Source of the DNA: Poecilobothrus nobilitatus
Lineage: Eukaryota > Arthropoda > Insecta > Diptera > Dolichopodidae
Direction of reading: 5' to 3'
Assembly (NCBI GenBank): GCA_947095535.1
Contig: OX352773.1
Span: forward strand, 212,990,093-213,054,092
DNA length: 64,000 nt
The notes under the pieces were generated by a model. The model ran no database searches. It was not told the DNA's origin and was given only the letters and a program-made list of their open reading frames with translations. Positions 37,907 through 52,345 of this stretch are shown here, piece by piece. The position numbers were made by a program, and so were the translations under genes. The stretch's first letter is position 1. Each line of letters begins with the position of its first letter.

Positions 37907-40900
37907 ATTGCTACAACCACATATGACAGTTAAATGAATGAAACTTGGTCTATCCCTGCTCATAAAGTATATAACAATTTCCAACTATAGAATTTATTTT
38001 CATTATAAATTCCTTATTTCTAATTTAAGTCTAGTCCTCTTATATACCTACATTACTCTTCTTTTCTCTTTCCTTTTTTCCCTGCACGTTTTCATTCTTT
38101 CTCTTTTTCACAGTAAACGTATTCTCTTTTAATAAATAATTTTTATTTTATTTTTTCTTTTCAAATATAAAATATCGTTTAAAGTTCTAAACTAACACAG
38201 TTATAAATATTTAATTCAATATAATTTCCGTTATAATATAATATTATATTATATGAATGTATAATATAACATAATATCATTTAGGCGCATGTCACTATTT
38301 TGTTTGTTTTTTGTCTACAATTGTTTTGATTTTATATTATTGTTCTATTGTAGCGTGTAATTTTTTTAGGCCATTAAAAGCATTTTGTATTTTATATGTA
38401 TGATACGAAATTCATCACAATTTATGTGGTGAGTTTTAAAATAATGGCCATCAATATTTTATTTGTTTATTCACTTAAAGAGATACTTATATTCAGTTTA
38501 AGAGAAACTTACTATATTTTATATTTTAATCATATATTGCTGTGGTGAATTTTGTTTATATATATAATAACAAATACATATAGTATTAAATTGTATTTTT
38601 GTTGTATTTTTCTTTTTTGACCATTAAGTTTTCAAGTCCATAATATTTGCCGGTATCCTTTATCAGCCTTTAAATTTTTCAGCAAAATTTAAAATTTCCG
38701 TCCCAAAGTAAAAGAAAATATGAAATGAAACAAAGATAAACTACTGTTAAGTTATGTAACAATGTTACATTGATTCATTTTGTTTGTAGAGTTAGAGTTG
38801 GATTTAGATTTTTTTTAATTATGGTCCTTTTTCTCCCCTCGGGCATAGTATTTAGTCTTTATTTTATATCCAATGCTTTTTTTTTTTTTTTATAAATTAA
38901 AATTTGAAATATTCAGACCTGAAGTCTACATATTCACCACACACATATGCACACATGTTGTAATATTTTTTATATTAAAGAACAACTTGACAGGTTGGGG
39001 TTTAAGGTTGTTCGTTGTATGTTAATAACAAATATACGAGAAGAAAAAAATACATTTCCTCATACTCGTTCGTGTTCAGTCTTTAATGGGAAACATATAT
39101 TGGATATATGGAATGTAAAAATTACTTTATATATTATACAGGTTATTTAAAATAATATTTATATAAATACGCATTTAAATTAATGTCCTTTTTGCTTAGT
39201 ATTGTTATTGTTGTTATTGTTGTTTGCTATTTGTTAAGTAGTAGATATAAGAAATAAAATTGTCTTTTGGTTTTTGTGGTTTTTTTCGGGATAACTTCAA
39301 AATTAAAAAGAGGGGATGACGACAAGAGTTCGAGAAATATCTACTGCAAAACCAAAAAAACAAAAAAAGGAAAATTAAGAAAAGTATTAAGGAGAGATTA
39401 AAGAGAATGAAATGTAAAACGCTTGGGATTCATTTTTTTTTTTTTTTTTGTGTAAAGGGAAAATTAAATGAACATGTATATAATTATTTTATTACATTTT
39501 TGTTTATCTTTTTTAATTACTTTATTAACTTCAAAATATGTTTTCTGTTTTATTACCTACTATTTACAACAGGTTTAAGGTATGTAGAATCTGAGTGTAT
39601 TGAAAGTGTTTTAGTGGAATACGTAAATGAATTATTATGTAAAATGGCTTAGAATTTTTTCCTTGTAATTACAAAATTATTTTATGGAATTTATAAGAAC
39701 AGGATGAGGAAAGAAAAATGTCATTAAAAAGAGAAAGTCCAGTGGAAAATAAATAATATACAATACATTAATTGATTTTTTTATACCTATATTTCAATGA
39801 TTTCTCAATCAGTCTAAGGAGTTGTTAACATTTATGAATTTTCGGGGTTTTTATGACAAAACAAACTAAATTAAGTATAAAGGATATAATAATTTGTATT
39901 ATTTATTTTTAATTATCAGATTAATATTTTAAAGCTTGATTCAATGAATGATGTTGTACAAGTTTATAGAACAAACTTATTTTTCCGAAGAATAAGTAAA
40001 AAGTAAACTTGAAGAATAAGTAAAAAAGGAAGCAAAGTAAACACATATTTGACTAAAAGTTATACCTTACAGTATATTATGTTGTTTCCCTTTATATATT
40101 GTTTTGTTGGCTCCCTTATTGAAGGCTTTTAATGTGACCTGATATTTCATACGGTAATGTCCTTTGTTAATAGAAATTATTTAACATAAGTCATAACATA
40201 TTAATCTTTCTACAAATTCTAACTTTCATTTTAATTTTAAGAATACTTTAGGCTTTTATGGAACTCGTTTCTTAAATAATTTACCTGTAATAAATAGCTT
40301 GGTAAGTTTTTTTCTTTATTAAATTAAGATATCTGTTAGTTTTCAAAGATAAAATAAACTTTTTGTAATATTAATTAAAAAATTTTCGTTGATGTCAATT
40401 TAAGTACTATATAGTCTTCAGTATATTAAAAATATGCATATTTTGAATAACATGTTACCAATATTTTGTATTCCTAGATTAAAATTAAATAATAATTGTT
40501 TAATATAAAAATTTTTAAAAATATTTTCGATTTAATTTAACTTTTTAATTTAAATATTGTCATATTGTAAAATTTCAATTCATTGATTTTTGAATCCCCT
40601 GAAAATAAATGATAATTTTTCGATTCATTTATTTAAATTCTAAAATTCTGAAATTTTTATGTAACAAAAATACTCGCGGTTTTTATTATCCATCCTTTAA
40701 ATTTATATAGATATTCCCTTGTTTCATATTTTTCATAGCTATAGGTACTATTATTAACATTTAATTTTAGTTTTGTATATAAAAAATAAAAGTAAGTTAA
40801 GCTTTTTATCAAATTGTCATTATCGTATTTTTAGAAATTTAATTGATACAATATAAAGATAGACAAAGTATAATGTTACAAAAATACATTTGTTCAGTAG

Positions 40901-41713
40901 ATACTGTTTTTTTTATTTCGAAACGAAATAAAAAAACAAAAATAAACAAAAAACAAAATCCTTGAATAAAATTATTAAACAAAAAAGTTTAAATTGCGCT
41001 CATTTTACATGCGTTTTTAAGTTTTCTGGTCGGTTAAATAAAACATTTAAAATTTTGAAAATGGATGTAATAATATTAGTCTGGGACAATTATATTTTAT
41101 TTGTATTAAAATTATATTTGAATACGCACTTTAATTGGTTATAAACTCATCTGAGCACTTCAAAGTTCACAAAATATTTTAACATAAAAAATTTAACTCG
41201 TACTTATATATCGCAGATAGAATTAAAAAAATCACAACCAGAATCGTCAAACCACAGTTGTCCTTATTAATTGTTTGAATTTAGCTTATTCAGAATATCT
41301 CTTACTTTTACTACTAATAATTTCCAATTTTTATAGAAACATTTTGTTTTCGAAAGTTTGATTGTATTGGATGCATTGGGAAAAAATTGAGAAAAATTTT
41401 TTTGATTTCGGAATTTTTAATTTAATAACTTAAACAGATTTTGAAATTATTTTAATAGATTTAACAGATTTTTTTTAAGTTTTGTCTTTTAAACCTTTTC
41501 AAAATTTCCTAGGTTCTAACAATTATTTAATAAAAATCAAAAAGCACCTTAAATTTGGCTAATACACTAAGGATATCACATTTGCTTAATTGTGCAACTA
41601 ACTAAACTAAAATTAAACTAGGTAATATTAGTTGCTTTTAATTTGGTCCAGTCTAAATAGTTATAAAGTCAAAAACTTATTTAAAATATTCTCAAAAATA
41701 TTTGTTCTTTTTA

Positions 41714-41717
<4 letters not shown>

Positions 41718-41744
<27 letters not shown>
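41718..41744 (+). repeat. 27-base poly(T) tract
   Basis: The longest homopolymer noticed in the window. It could be the poly(A) tail of an antisense retrocopy, but no recognisable body adjoins it on the right. Confidence 0.95.
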
Positions 41745-42622
41745 GTAGAAGAAAACCATGTCAAAGGATTCTCAAAGTTTACCATTATTTATAGTATTTT
41801 GTTTTTATATTTTTATTACTTTTTTTTTTTAGTCTACACTATTACAGTTATTTTTTTTCCTATACTATCCGTTGCTTTACTCGACTTTTACTTTACTTTT
41901 AAATATTAAATATAAATTTATTTTGCTATCTTCATTGTGATATTATTCGACAGTTTTGTTTGTGTTTTTTTTTTTTTCATTCTCTTATTTATATTTCGTT
42001 TCAATTGAATTTTAATGTATAGTATTATGGATATACCGTTATATGTATACTGAAAGTATAATTACTGTTTTACTTTTTGCTTATTACCAATCTCATTAAC
42101 ATTCGTTAGCTGTATAGTGTATAATAATGCAATATGTTTATAAAAAAAAAAAATGAAACGATACTTTTATATTAAAATATAATGCCACACACAAACACAT
42201 TTTTTATCAAGTTTTGTGTTTTTTTTTTGTCACCAAAGCAAAACGCATTAACTTCAAAGTTATACCGTTATTCAAATCATAAAATATAAGTTTTTGAAAA
42301 CTTAGTGAATAAATTAAAGTATTATGTACTTATTTGCTTTTAAAATAAAATATTAATGTATTCGCTGCTGTTAAAATAATAATAATGATTGTTGCCTTGT
42401 TAAAGTTTTAGGTAGGTACTGAATATATTTAATTATTTACGCCTTTATGTATGCAATTTTTTTTTTTTTTTTTGTTTTTTTTTAATATTCTGATGCATAA
42501 CATTAAATAATTTAGATTGTAAACTAATATTACGTTGATGTTGATGTACCTAACCCTGATCAGAAATATTCTAAATAACCAATAAACAGATTTAATATGT
42601 AACATTAAGTTAAATCTTTCTT

Positions 42623-43930
42623 TTTAGCACATTTCCAAAAAAATTTTGAAAAAATGTGCTTATTAGTTTCACTCTGTCCCTCCGTCCGTCCGTCCGTCTG
42701 TTTACAAAACTTCTACACCGTTAAAGATAGAGAAAAAAAATTTTAACCATAGGTAGGTCTCATAAAAAAAATAATTTTGTGGAACAACTTTTTCATGTAG
42801 CCCCCCCCATTACGGAGCTACAACCCCTCAAACTTTGAAAAAGCCCTATTTTTAAATGCATATATCTTATGTTCTGCTTAAGATTTTTTCAATCTGAAAA
42901 CGTCATTCGACAGGTATTTCTTTTATCTTTGTAAATTAATATCAAAATTATACAATTTTTTTAAATTTAGTATTTAAATTTACCGTTATGTGAAAACCAA
43001 ATTTTGCATGATTTTTCTACTTTCATAACTCCGGCACGCTTCTAGATAGAAGCTTGAAATTTTGAGGCAAGAAAGAACTTTTAGAATTAGTATAAGTTTG
43101 CTCAGAAAATTTTTTCGGACCACCCCCTGTTTATGAGCTATTAGGGCTTAAAAATTGAAAATTTGTTATTTTTAAACACCTGTAACTTAGGAACCTGTAC
43201 ACATTTTACTTCTGCAAGATATAAAAATTAAAGCTACAATAATATATTTTTACGTGTGTTAAAGGTTTGTTTTAATTGTAAAGGGTTCCAAAGTTGCAGC
43301 TCTTCAAAATTGCGAAAAAGCCCCATTTTCAGATGTATATATCTCGGGCTCTGCGTAATAATTTTGCAATCTAAAACCGCCAGAAGATCGAAAATTTTAT
43401 TATCTATATAAAACAATATCAAAATTATGTAATATTTCGTAATTTACTATTTAAATTTCCCGTTATGTGAAAACCACATTTTGCATGAAATTTCTTTTTT
43501 CATAACTCCGGCACCCCTTTAGATAGGAACCTGAAATTTTGAGACAAGAAAGAACTTTTAGAATTAATATAAGTTTCCTCAGAAAATTTTTTAGTAGCAC
43601 CCCCTCTTTAAGAGTTATTACGCCTCAAAAATTGAAAATTTGCTATTTTTAGACACCTGTAACTTAGGCACCTGTACAAATTTTTCTTCGGCAAGACATG
43701 AAAATTAAAGGTTTAATAATATATTTTTACGTGTGTTAACGGCTTTTCTTAGTTATATAGGATTCCGGACTTATAGCCTCTCAAAATTTCAAAAATGTCC
43801 TATTTTCACATTTTTTCTTATTACATGAAATTTTCAAATTTTTGTGTAAGTCACAATTCTAAACAGTTTGTATTGAGTTTTGGAAATGTGCGCTTTTAAA
43901 AACCGTTGGTTTACATTCTACCTTGTTTTA
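42623..43930 (+). mobile_element. Interspersed family 1, copy with two internal units
   Basis: Begins TTTTTAGCACATTTCCAAAA and ends CCGTTGG...CTACCTTGTTTTA. A perfect 14-bp subterminal inverted repeat, GCACATTTCCAAAA, lies at 42627-42640 and its complement at 43878-43891. A (TCCG)n tract at about 42677-42697 is followed by a unique block. Then come two internal units of about 476 bp, the second starting with CCAAAGTTGCAGCTC near 43289, and a partial third unit at the right end. There is no coding capacity. The architecture (GTCC microsatellite, internal tandem units, subterminal inverted repeats) resembles non-autonomous Helentron-type elements of flies; that class assignment is inference. 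Confidence 0.85.
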
Positions 43931-44073
43931 TATTATGTTTTTAAAAAAACAATTAAAATATTTACTATTTTAATAGATAGGGTTGTTGACACATAAAATA
44001 TTTTTCTGTTTTAGTTAAATCATTTTGCTTTTTATGCAATTACTGAAACAAAAAGCAAGCACAAAAAAAAAAA

Positions 44074-44097
44074 AAATAAATAAATAAATAAATAAAA
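44074..44097 (+). repeat. (AAAT)n microsatellite
   Basis: About five to six AAAT units beside a poly(A) run. Confidence 0.9.
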
Positions 44098-44725
44098 ACA
44101 AAACTAAAAACAACAAAAAATAAATATCGCATTCAATATCATTTTAAATTTTATTTTTTATTTTTTGTACAACAAGCATCATCAAATGACTTGGGAAGTC
44201 AGTTATGTTATGACAGATGTCTGCCTTATTAAAATAATTTTTGAAAGTAAAAATTTTTTTTTCTCTTTCACTCTTTTATGTTTTTTTTTTGGTTTTACTT
44301 GCTCTCTCTTTCATTTTTAGTATTTTTACTGTTATTTTTATTAGATAGGTTCCGATATTCTGAATTCTGTGATATATTTTTTTTCTTTTGGAAAATTATT
44401 CTGTTATGCTGAAATTTTGCACAAAAAAAAAAAAAAAGAAATCAAAAATACAAAAAAAAAAAAAACAAGAAAAGATAAGTGAAGCATTAAATAAAATAAC
44501 GGTTATGAGATATTTGGGAGTAATCACATTAACACTCGCGGTTTTCTATTTTGTCATTTAGATGTATACATATTATATAGACATTATATTATGAATCATA
44601 CATATTTATATGTATATATAAATGTTGAAAATGATGATAGTAAATTGTTAATGATGTGATGCTATAATCTTCTTTTTTTTTTTGTTTTCCTTTGTAGACT
44701 GAATTACATGAGTATTACACATTCC

Positions 44726-44786
44726 ATTTTGATTGATTCAATCCATATATGAATCGATCAAAAGTTAAAGTATTCCAATAGATGAT
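44726..44786 (+). pseudogene. Decayed duplicate of dystrophin exon B
   Basis: Aligned with exon B (7339-7403), this keeps ATTT-TGATTG-TT at the start. After a diverged stretch the core is GATCAAAAGTTAAAGTATTC, then CAATAGATGAT. Over the 31-bp core 25 positions match, in the same order and spacing as the exon, with two single-base gaps before it. TGA and TAA now interrupt the frame, and similarity is lost after the GAT of VGD. A pyrimidine tract ending CCTTTGTAG lies 26 bp upstream. So this is a ghost exon, not a usable alternative exon. Confidence 0.55.
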
Positions 44787-47700
44787 ACCTAACAGTCAAA
44801 TTTTTCTTTTAATTTTATTGCATTATTTTGTTTGTTGCTTATTAAGAGTTACTCTAATTGTATTTTACATATTTTAATTTTTTTATTAAACTTTAAACGT
44901 TTTTAAACTATGTAATGTCTGTTTTTAACTTTAATTGGTCGATTTCCGAAAAGGCCATAAATGTAAAAATGTTGATTGTTATGATGGGTGAGTGTTATTA
45001 TTGTTCTTGGTTTTTTTTTATAATATAAGGTTACATATTTCTGGCATCCGGTTCACAATAACTTTTGTCATGATTTCACCTGGTTTTATTAATTATACAG
45101 CATCAAATAGTATTTTCTAAAAAATGCCATTGATATGCAGAGCATAATTAATGTTAATGATCACATTCGTCACTTAATGTAGAGCCTTAGTTAATTCAAA
45201 AAACAAAATAAAATAACAAAACCCTTGCCAGAATGCGTCAAATATTGAAATTTTTTTATGTCGGAAATATAATAATATTGAATAAATTTTCGGTGAAAAA
45301 AATAACACTTTATACAACAAAAACTAAAACAAAAAAAAAAAAAGGAAATTGAAAAACAAATATGAGAAAAAAAAAATGGAATGGATTCGAAGATAAACAT
45401 GGTATTATTTTAAGGATCGACACTTATCGCTCAATGATACAAAAAGGATATGTTTGTGAATTTTATTATGTGATTATTGTTATTATTATTATTTTCATTT
45501 CAAATTAAGATTTATATAATGGAAATATTAACGGTAAATAGAAGAATTTTTTTCTTGGTACTTGTAATATTATGTTATCAATAAAATTGAATTGTTTATT
45601 TATTTTGTGTTTTTCTTTTAACGTTTAGAAAAAAATGATTTCCTGTTCAAAAATTAGATAGGCTAAACAAAAATGTATTATGAAATGACATCTGTTTGAA
45701 AAATTATTAAATATTTTTTTTTTTTAAGATTAGAAATTATTATTTAGATTTTTAATATTTAAAATAATTTGGAAACAAACATTTTTAAAAATGCAAAAGA
45801 ATTTTATTGTAAATTAGGCAGTCAGCGAATATTTTAGATATATTATATTTTTAGTCCTTTTTTGGAAAATTTTTAACTAGTTAGTTATTTAAAATAGTTA
45901 TACTATATTTGGAATTATTATATTTTATATTAGTTATTATATTATTTGGAAAAGAAATATTAAAGGAAAGCAGAAAACTTTGATTAAATGAAGTAATGTG
46001 AAAACTATTGAATTTAGTGAAAAAAAAAAAGGATTCAGAAATGTTAAAGGTTTTTTTATAATATTAAAAAAAAACAGAATTATTTATTTAGATGTTCATT
46101 AATTTACAGTATTGTACTCTTTAAATTCAACGAACTTAAAGATAAAATTTTTTTTAACATTTAAGAAATAGATTCCTAATTTTTCTGTTTATCAACTTTA
46201 GTCCTTGGAAAATTAGTACAATTATTAATTAGTACATACATTTCTTATTTTTACATTTATTAACTTCAAAATTTGACATAAAATATTAAATATGTATTTT
46301 AAAATAAAAAAAAAAATAAAAATAAACTTTTATATACACTACACAAACAAGTCTAAATATTCATATCTTTATTCACTTTAATTGTCTTTTAAAGTGTAAA
46401 TATGTTCTACTTAAATTTAATGTAAATTCTTTACATTTAATTTTAAAGAAAATGATTTCAAACAATCATTCTAACTAACTTACTAACTATGTATAACTAT
46501 GTACATAATATAATTTTTATTTTTGTTTTGAATCTTTATATTAAATTACTTATTAAATTGCCTGGTTTTTCTTCAAGTATTTTAAGTATTTTTAAACAAT
46601 AAGAATCCTTTTATTATTATATATTTTTTTTTTGGAAAGTCATTTTTGCTTAAGTTTTAGGGAGTTGAAAGTTTCTTTTTTTTTTTTGTTTTAAGTATCA
46701 TCCCATTTAAAAAACCAACTTTAATAACTTTCTTTTTAAGTACATCAATTTTTGACCCTAAAAAAAATAGAACAAAAATTAAAACAATTATCTCAGCATG
46801 TCAATATTTACACTTATTGTTGTTATTATTGTTGCTATTTTTGTTATTTAATAGAAAAAAAATCCCAAAAAAACAAAAAAAATAAAACTTAAATAAAAAA
46901 TAGTACAACACTTTAAATTACTGTTCTCCTTCTCTTTTTTTCATTCTTATTCCATTTATGTCCTCTTCTTTTTTTATTTTGTTTTTGGCTCCATCATTTT
47001 TAATTTTTCTTTTTTTTTTTGTTGTTATTGTTTTTTTTTTTTTTTTTACCAAAACATAACTATCACGTGCTTAAAATTAACTTTTAAAAATAGAAAAAAT
47101 AAAAAGTATAAAAAAAAATGAAGAGAAAAAAAAAAAATATTAAGATTTTTTTTTTACAAAAGAAAATTGAAAACTCTTCAATATTTTCTATCTTTTTCTT
47201 TTTTATTATCTCTTTTTGCAATATTAAATAAGAAAAGTATCTTTAATTTGAATGCCGTCGGAGAGTAATTTGTGGAATAGAAGATGAGTATAAGGATGTT
47301 CTTTTTCATTTCAATTCCTAAAATAGCCACTTTTCTTATACATTTTGTTTCTTATATACATTAAGCTATAGCACATTATCATAAATTTTCATCATTTTCT
47401 TTGTTTTCTTGGTTTTTTTTTTGTTTCTTTCCTTTTTAGAGTAATAAGAAATCCTTTTTTTTTTTTTGTTCTTTTTTTCATGTTTTATTTTACTGTTGTT
47501 TTCTTTTTTTTTTTTTTTGTTTTAAGGCCTATAAATTTTCTATAGCATTTTTAAAATAGAAGCAAGCATTAAAATAAATAGTGAAATATCTTATAGATCC
47601 TTCTTCTAGATATTATTGGTTAAAGTAATATGATATGAACATTGCCTTAGAATTTCAATATTGAAAGTCACTTCTTTTTAGATTTTTTTAATGAAAGAAA

Positions 47701-49084
47701 AGTTATATGATGCTTCAAAAGAATATGTACCACTTTTCACATATTTTGGCAGCTAGTGAATGAGAAATTGGGGTATTTGAAAGAAAAAACTTAAAAGGAT
47801 CAATCAGTTATATAAGGGATTTACTTTGTTTTTGGATTATCATTCCAGTAATTTGAATAGTTAAAGACTGAGATATATAAAATCTTGAAGATTACTTGTC
47901 TCATGGTTCAAGCCGTGAAAGCTTATATTATAAGGTTGGACATTATTTGGCTTATATAGAATTAGTTTGACTTATAAAGAGGTCTATAAATGGAACTAAA
48001 TCAAATACGTAAACAAAAAAATATAAAAATTTAAAAAAAAATTGTTTTTCTGATACCATTTTAAGTAAGCAACGATCTAAAAGAAACAAAATTTTTCATA
48101 CTCGAATAATGATGATGCTCTATAAATAATATAGTGGAAATATCAAAACAGAAAAGAAAATATAATAAAAATTGAAAAAACAAAAAAGAAAATAACAAGA
48201 AAAGGGCGAAACTTTTGAATTTTTAATGATAATTTTTGTCATCTGAGGAATTTTTTTTTTAGTTTTTTTTCATTTTGAAGTAAAATTTTATATATATATA
48301 TTTTTTTTTTTTGTTTTCGTTGCTATCATGTCTATTTCAGTTCAATAAAACTACGAGCCAGTGTCAAGTTTACAAAGTGAATCTAAGTACATTCTATTTT
48401 AAAGTCTACTGAACATAAAAGTATATACTAAAGATTATTTCCTTTTCACCAAAGTTTTTACCTTTGTTCAATTTAATAATAGGAATTAAATTTTACCAAA
48501 CTCTTATACTTAATAATTAAAAACGATGCGAAAAATTTGATTTATATTGTGATCTTGAAAGGTGTATTTATAAATAGCACTAATAAAGTAACATAAAATC
48601 GATACAACATAACGGTGAAAAAATACGATGTTAGCATTATTTTTTAAAGACGCATACCTATTTGCTTTAGGCATGGTGGTATTTTTTACAGTAATTTAAA
48701 ATTAAATTGGAAAAATTATGTCCTTAGAAGAGTTAGCTGATTATTAATTATATTGAACGTTTACCAATTTAGATAAGAAGAAAAATTTCCATGCTCTGTT
48801 TTTTTTATTTAGTCGAGGATACACTAAGGTGTTGATCTTCCTAATATCAATTACTTAAACCAGTTTTAAATTTGATACCTAAAATAAAAAGTTTGTTTAA
48901 TTTGATAGAAGGCAATTATCAAAAGGATTTAAAAAAAAGACTTATGATTAATAAAATTTTTTAACAAGGCAGTATGTAAAATCAAAAGTTTTTAAAGACG
49001 TGTATTTTCAAAACGACAATAAAAACATGGATTTAGGTTCTGTTGTATCAAAATTTTTATGAATAGGAAGGATATCCTATATAA

Positions 49085-49345
49085 TTAAGAAAAGTCGTTA
49101 ATCACAAAATGTAAAAATATAATGTTGGTGCTTTTTACATTTTATTGGGGTTTTATTATCCTTTTTTATAATGAGTGTAGCATATTTTTATTTTTAGATT
49201 AAACCTATCCCATGGTTATAATTTTATTGTTCTACTTTAAACAGAAGTTTTGTTAACAGATGCACACACGGTCAGCCGAACAGACTGACAAACAGAATAA
49301 TGAAATAACAAGCAAATTTTTTAAATATGCAAATATCAAATATTT
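49085..49345 (-). repeat. Interspersed family 1, strongly diverged antisense fragment
   Basis: Retains, on the + strand, TATATAATTAAGAAAAGTCG, then AAACCTATCCCATGGTTA, AGAAGTTTTGTTAACAGATG, GACTGACAAACAG and AACAAGCAAATTTT. These match the antisense reading of the younger copies. The internal unit is almost entirely missing. Confidence 0.6.
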
Positions 49346-50974
49346 GGCACATGTCCTAAAGAGGAGTTTTAGCTTTATCTCTATATCAATAAAAACATTT
49401 TGACATTTGTTTGAATTAAAAAAGATCATTTCAATCACATATTCAGATTTTTAAATTATATCATATCATTATCACTGTTTGTAATAGGTATTTTTAATTA
49501 ATTTCAATGAAAAATCGACTTATGCAATTTGTTGAAAAATTTAAAATATTTTCTAGAAAGGAAAACTAAACATACCTTATAAAGATTTTTAAAAATATAT
49601 CAGATAAATCATTAGAATTACATATTTAATAAAAAAAGAGATCTTTTCTCTGTAGCTTTTAAAATTATAAGTTTAATATGCTATATTATGTCAACCTTTA
49701 TTTATTTATTCAATCTCATATTTTTAAAAAAATCATACCCTATACCGAAAAATATTCTATTTCTATATCTTTTTTAAAATTATTTTTTTTTTTATATATC
49801 CTAAACCTAAACTCATACGTACGATCCGAATAAAAAATATTTCCATTGACCTTTTCGAAGAAATGAAAGAAAAAATTTCTAAAAAGTAATAAACTAAAAT
49901 ATATAAGACACAATATTATAATACCAATCTGACGTATATACAGATAAAGATAAACAATATATAAGTGTTATGTTATTCAAAAATACTCATACTTGAAAAT
50001 CAAGTCAGGACTATGGGTGCAAAAAAAATTTTTTCAAAATAATTCTAAAAATAAATGATTTTTTGTTTTTTTTTATTTTAATTCTGAGGTAAATTTAAAT
50101 TTAAGATAATTTTTTTTTTGACTTTGATGATGATGCTTTCGGCTTATTTTTAGAATGTAAAATATAAATTATGAGTCTTACAAAACCTCAAATTCTTTAA
50201 GATCTTTTCACAAAAAAAAAAAAATGTAAGAAAATTCCAAATCAGTTTTTCTTAGAAATATTTTATATATTTTATTGCAAAATCTTACGGTTGAAAAGAA
50301 TTTAATAACTTTCTTAGAATACATATACTAGTATACATGGTATATCATAACATTATGGTATGAATAATTATTGTTAAGGAGTCGTACCAATATACTTATT
50401 TTATCATTCCTTAAAATTAAATTATTTAAATAATAAGAATAAGAAAAATTTTTAATTAGTTAAGTGAAAATCTAATATAGTTAATGTCCCTTAGTTTGCC
50501 TATCCAAATATTCCGATAAGTTACGCAAAGAACAAATAAAAGGACTTTAGGTACGATTTTTACGATATATGATTTGTGGGAGTTTCTTTTATTATTTCAA
50601 CTGGATTGTTTTTAAAAATTTATTAAAGTTATTTTCTAAATACGAAATTCATATATTTTATAGGTTTATTTAAGATTGTCTTTTTTATATCTGTGAGGAA
50701 TTACCTAGGTCTCCCACATATTGTCAAAATTTTTCATTAATTTTTATAGTACGAAATGTCTAAACCATTAGTAAACAAGACAGAATAAAAATTAAAGGTT
50801 TTGAAAGGCTAAGATTTCCCAAAAAGCAATAAAAACAGTTTAGAGTACCTGTCCCTTGTAATAAATTTTGTAATTTTTGTTAGAATGTTATATAAAAGAA
50901 AAAAGTGACTCTTTTTTCGATTTTTAAGAAACCCTATATAAGGAAACTTTATATATAACTTTAATATTAAGAAA

Positions 50975-51290
50975 AACCATTAACACATGTAAAATTATAA
51001 AGCTAAAGATTTAATTTTTGCCTTTTATTTTGAATATATTTGTTCAGGAGTCTAAAAAGAGCAAAATTAAAATTTTTGATCTCTAGTAACTCTTAAAAAA
51101 ACGTGGTGGTATAAAGGAATTTTCTAAGGTAACGAATTTTTTTGAGGGTCTATAACTATGTAATGAGTGAACTACTTGAAATCTGAAAATGGTGTAGAAG
51201 TTTCTGAAAAAAGATGGACGGACGAACTGACAAACAGAGCGAAACTAATAAGCAAATTTTGAATTTTTTTTTGAGAGATGTGCAGTTGCT
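50975..51290 (-). repeat. Interspersed family 1, diverged antisense fragment
   Basis: On the + strand it keeps CCATTAACACATGTAAAATT, TAACTCTTAAAAAAACGTGG, GGTGTAGAAGTTTCTGAAAA, ATGGACGGACGAACTGAC and GCGAAACTAATAAGCAAATT. These align in order to the antisense of the 62.7-kb copy, with a large internal deletion. Confidence 0.65.
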
Positions 51291-52154
51291 CATTTTGGTT
51301 TAATTATAGACAAAAGAAAATATTTATGGTAGTAAATATTATAAATAAAATTTGAGTTATTTAAAGAAAAAAATTTCGGTAGAAAAGTAAAGAAAAAAAC
51401 ACTTTAATAATTTTTATATGAAATTATGAATACCTAAATTTCTTAAGAGAATTTTTTTTGGTGGGATATTAAGCAGAATTAAGTTATTCCTTCTTTTTCT
51501 CCAGTTTTTTAATATAGTGTTCACAAACATTTTAAAAGTCCTATCTACCAAATGAATAACATTTCATTTGATACTAATTTTTTTTTTTTAGAATATTGTA
51601 CATAATAGGTAAGAATATATGACATAATTTTCTTGGCACATGTGTTTTATGTCTGCTCTGTTATAGTTACTTCTAGATATGAATTTGTCCCGTTTTCGCT
51701 TTTACTACAGGCTTCGCAATTCGTTTAATTATGTGATTATATCATGAAATCTGCTTTTTGCTTAACTAATTAAGAATATGATGGTTAATTCTTTAGCATT
51801 CAAAATTTTTTAATTGTCTTCATATTAATTTGTGCCTTAAAAAGTAATGGTTGCAAGAAACTTCTAAGAAAATTATATTAAAGAAGCGTTTCAAAGAAAG
51901 CCTTTTCCCAAAATCTATATGCCAAACTAGCATTTTCTCCCATTTTGTTTCCTATGCCAAATTTCTTATTTCACTTTTGCATATATAATGCTTATAGCAG
52001 CTAATGCTATTATAGCAACTAATACTTTTCACAAAAACCCACTTAACAAACAGTAACTAATTGTTTTAATTCGTTACTTAATAATAAGAAAAACGAGTTT
52101 AAGAAAAAACAAAACATGCTTTAATGTTGGAAATAGGTATGTAAAAAAAATAAT

Positions 52155-52345
52155 TAAAAAGGATCTTAGAGTTGATTACAAAATCAAGGATTGAATTATT
52201 TGTATTGCCGAAATTTGGGGGTGGAGGCGCTTTGTCAAATATCTTTTTGCGAAGTGTCCCATTATATTAAACAACCAAACGACAAATTCTGTTAAATAAA
52301 ATGTACTTTTTTCCAAAGATATTAGGTCAAATGTAATTTTGCAAT
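52155..52345 (+). mobile_element. Partial foldback-family element (core plus one GGCATAAA-type arm)
   Basis: AGAGTTGATTACAAAATCAA matches the shared core. The following TTTGGGGGTGG segment also resembles 59290-59310. Then TTTTTGCGAAGTGTCCCATT and ATTCTGTTAAAT match the right arm of the 23.9-kb element. The left arm is not preserved, though isolated TATGCCAAA phrases lie at 51920-51965. Confidence 0.55.

Noticed and set aside
39570..39652. Possible C-terminal exon after TTTACAACAG (LRYVESECIESVLVEY)
   Set aside because: Only about 27 codons to the stop, with no second exon and no homology recognised.
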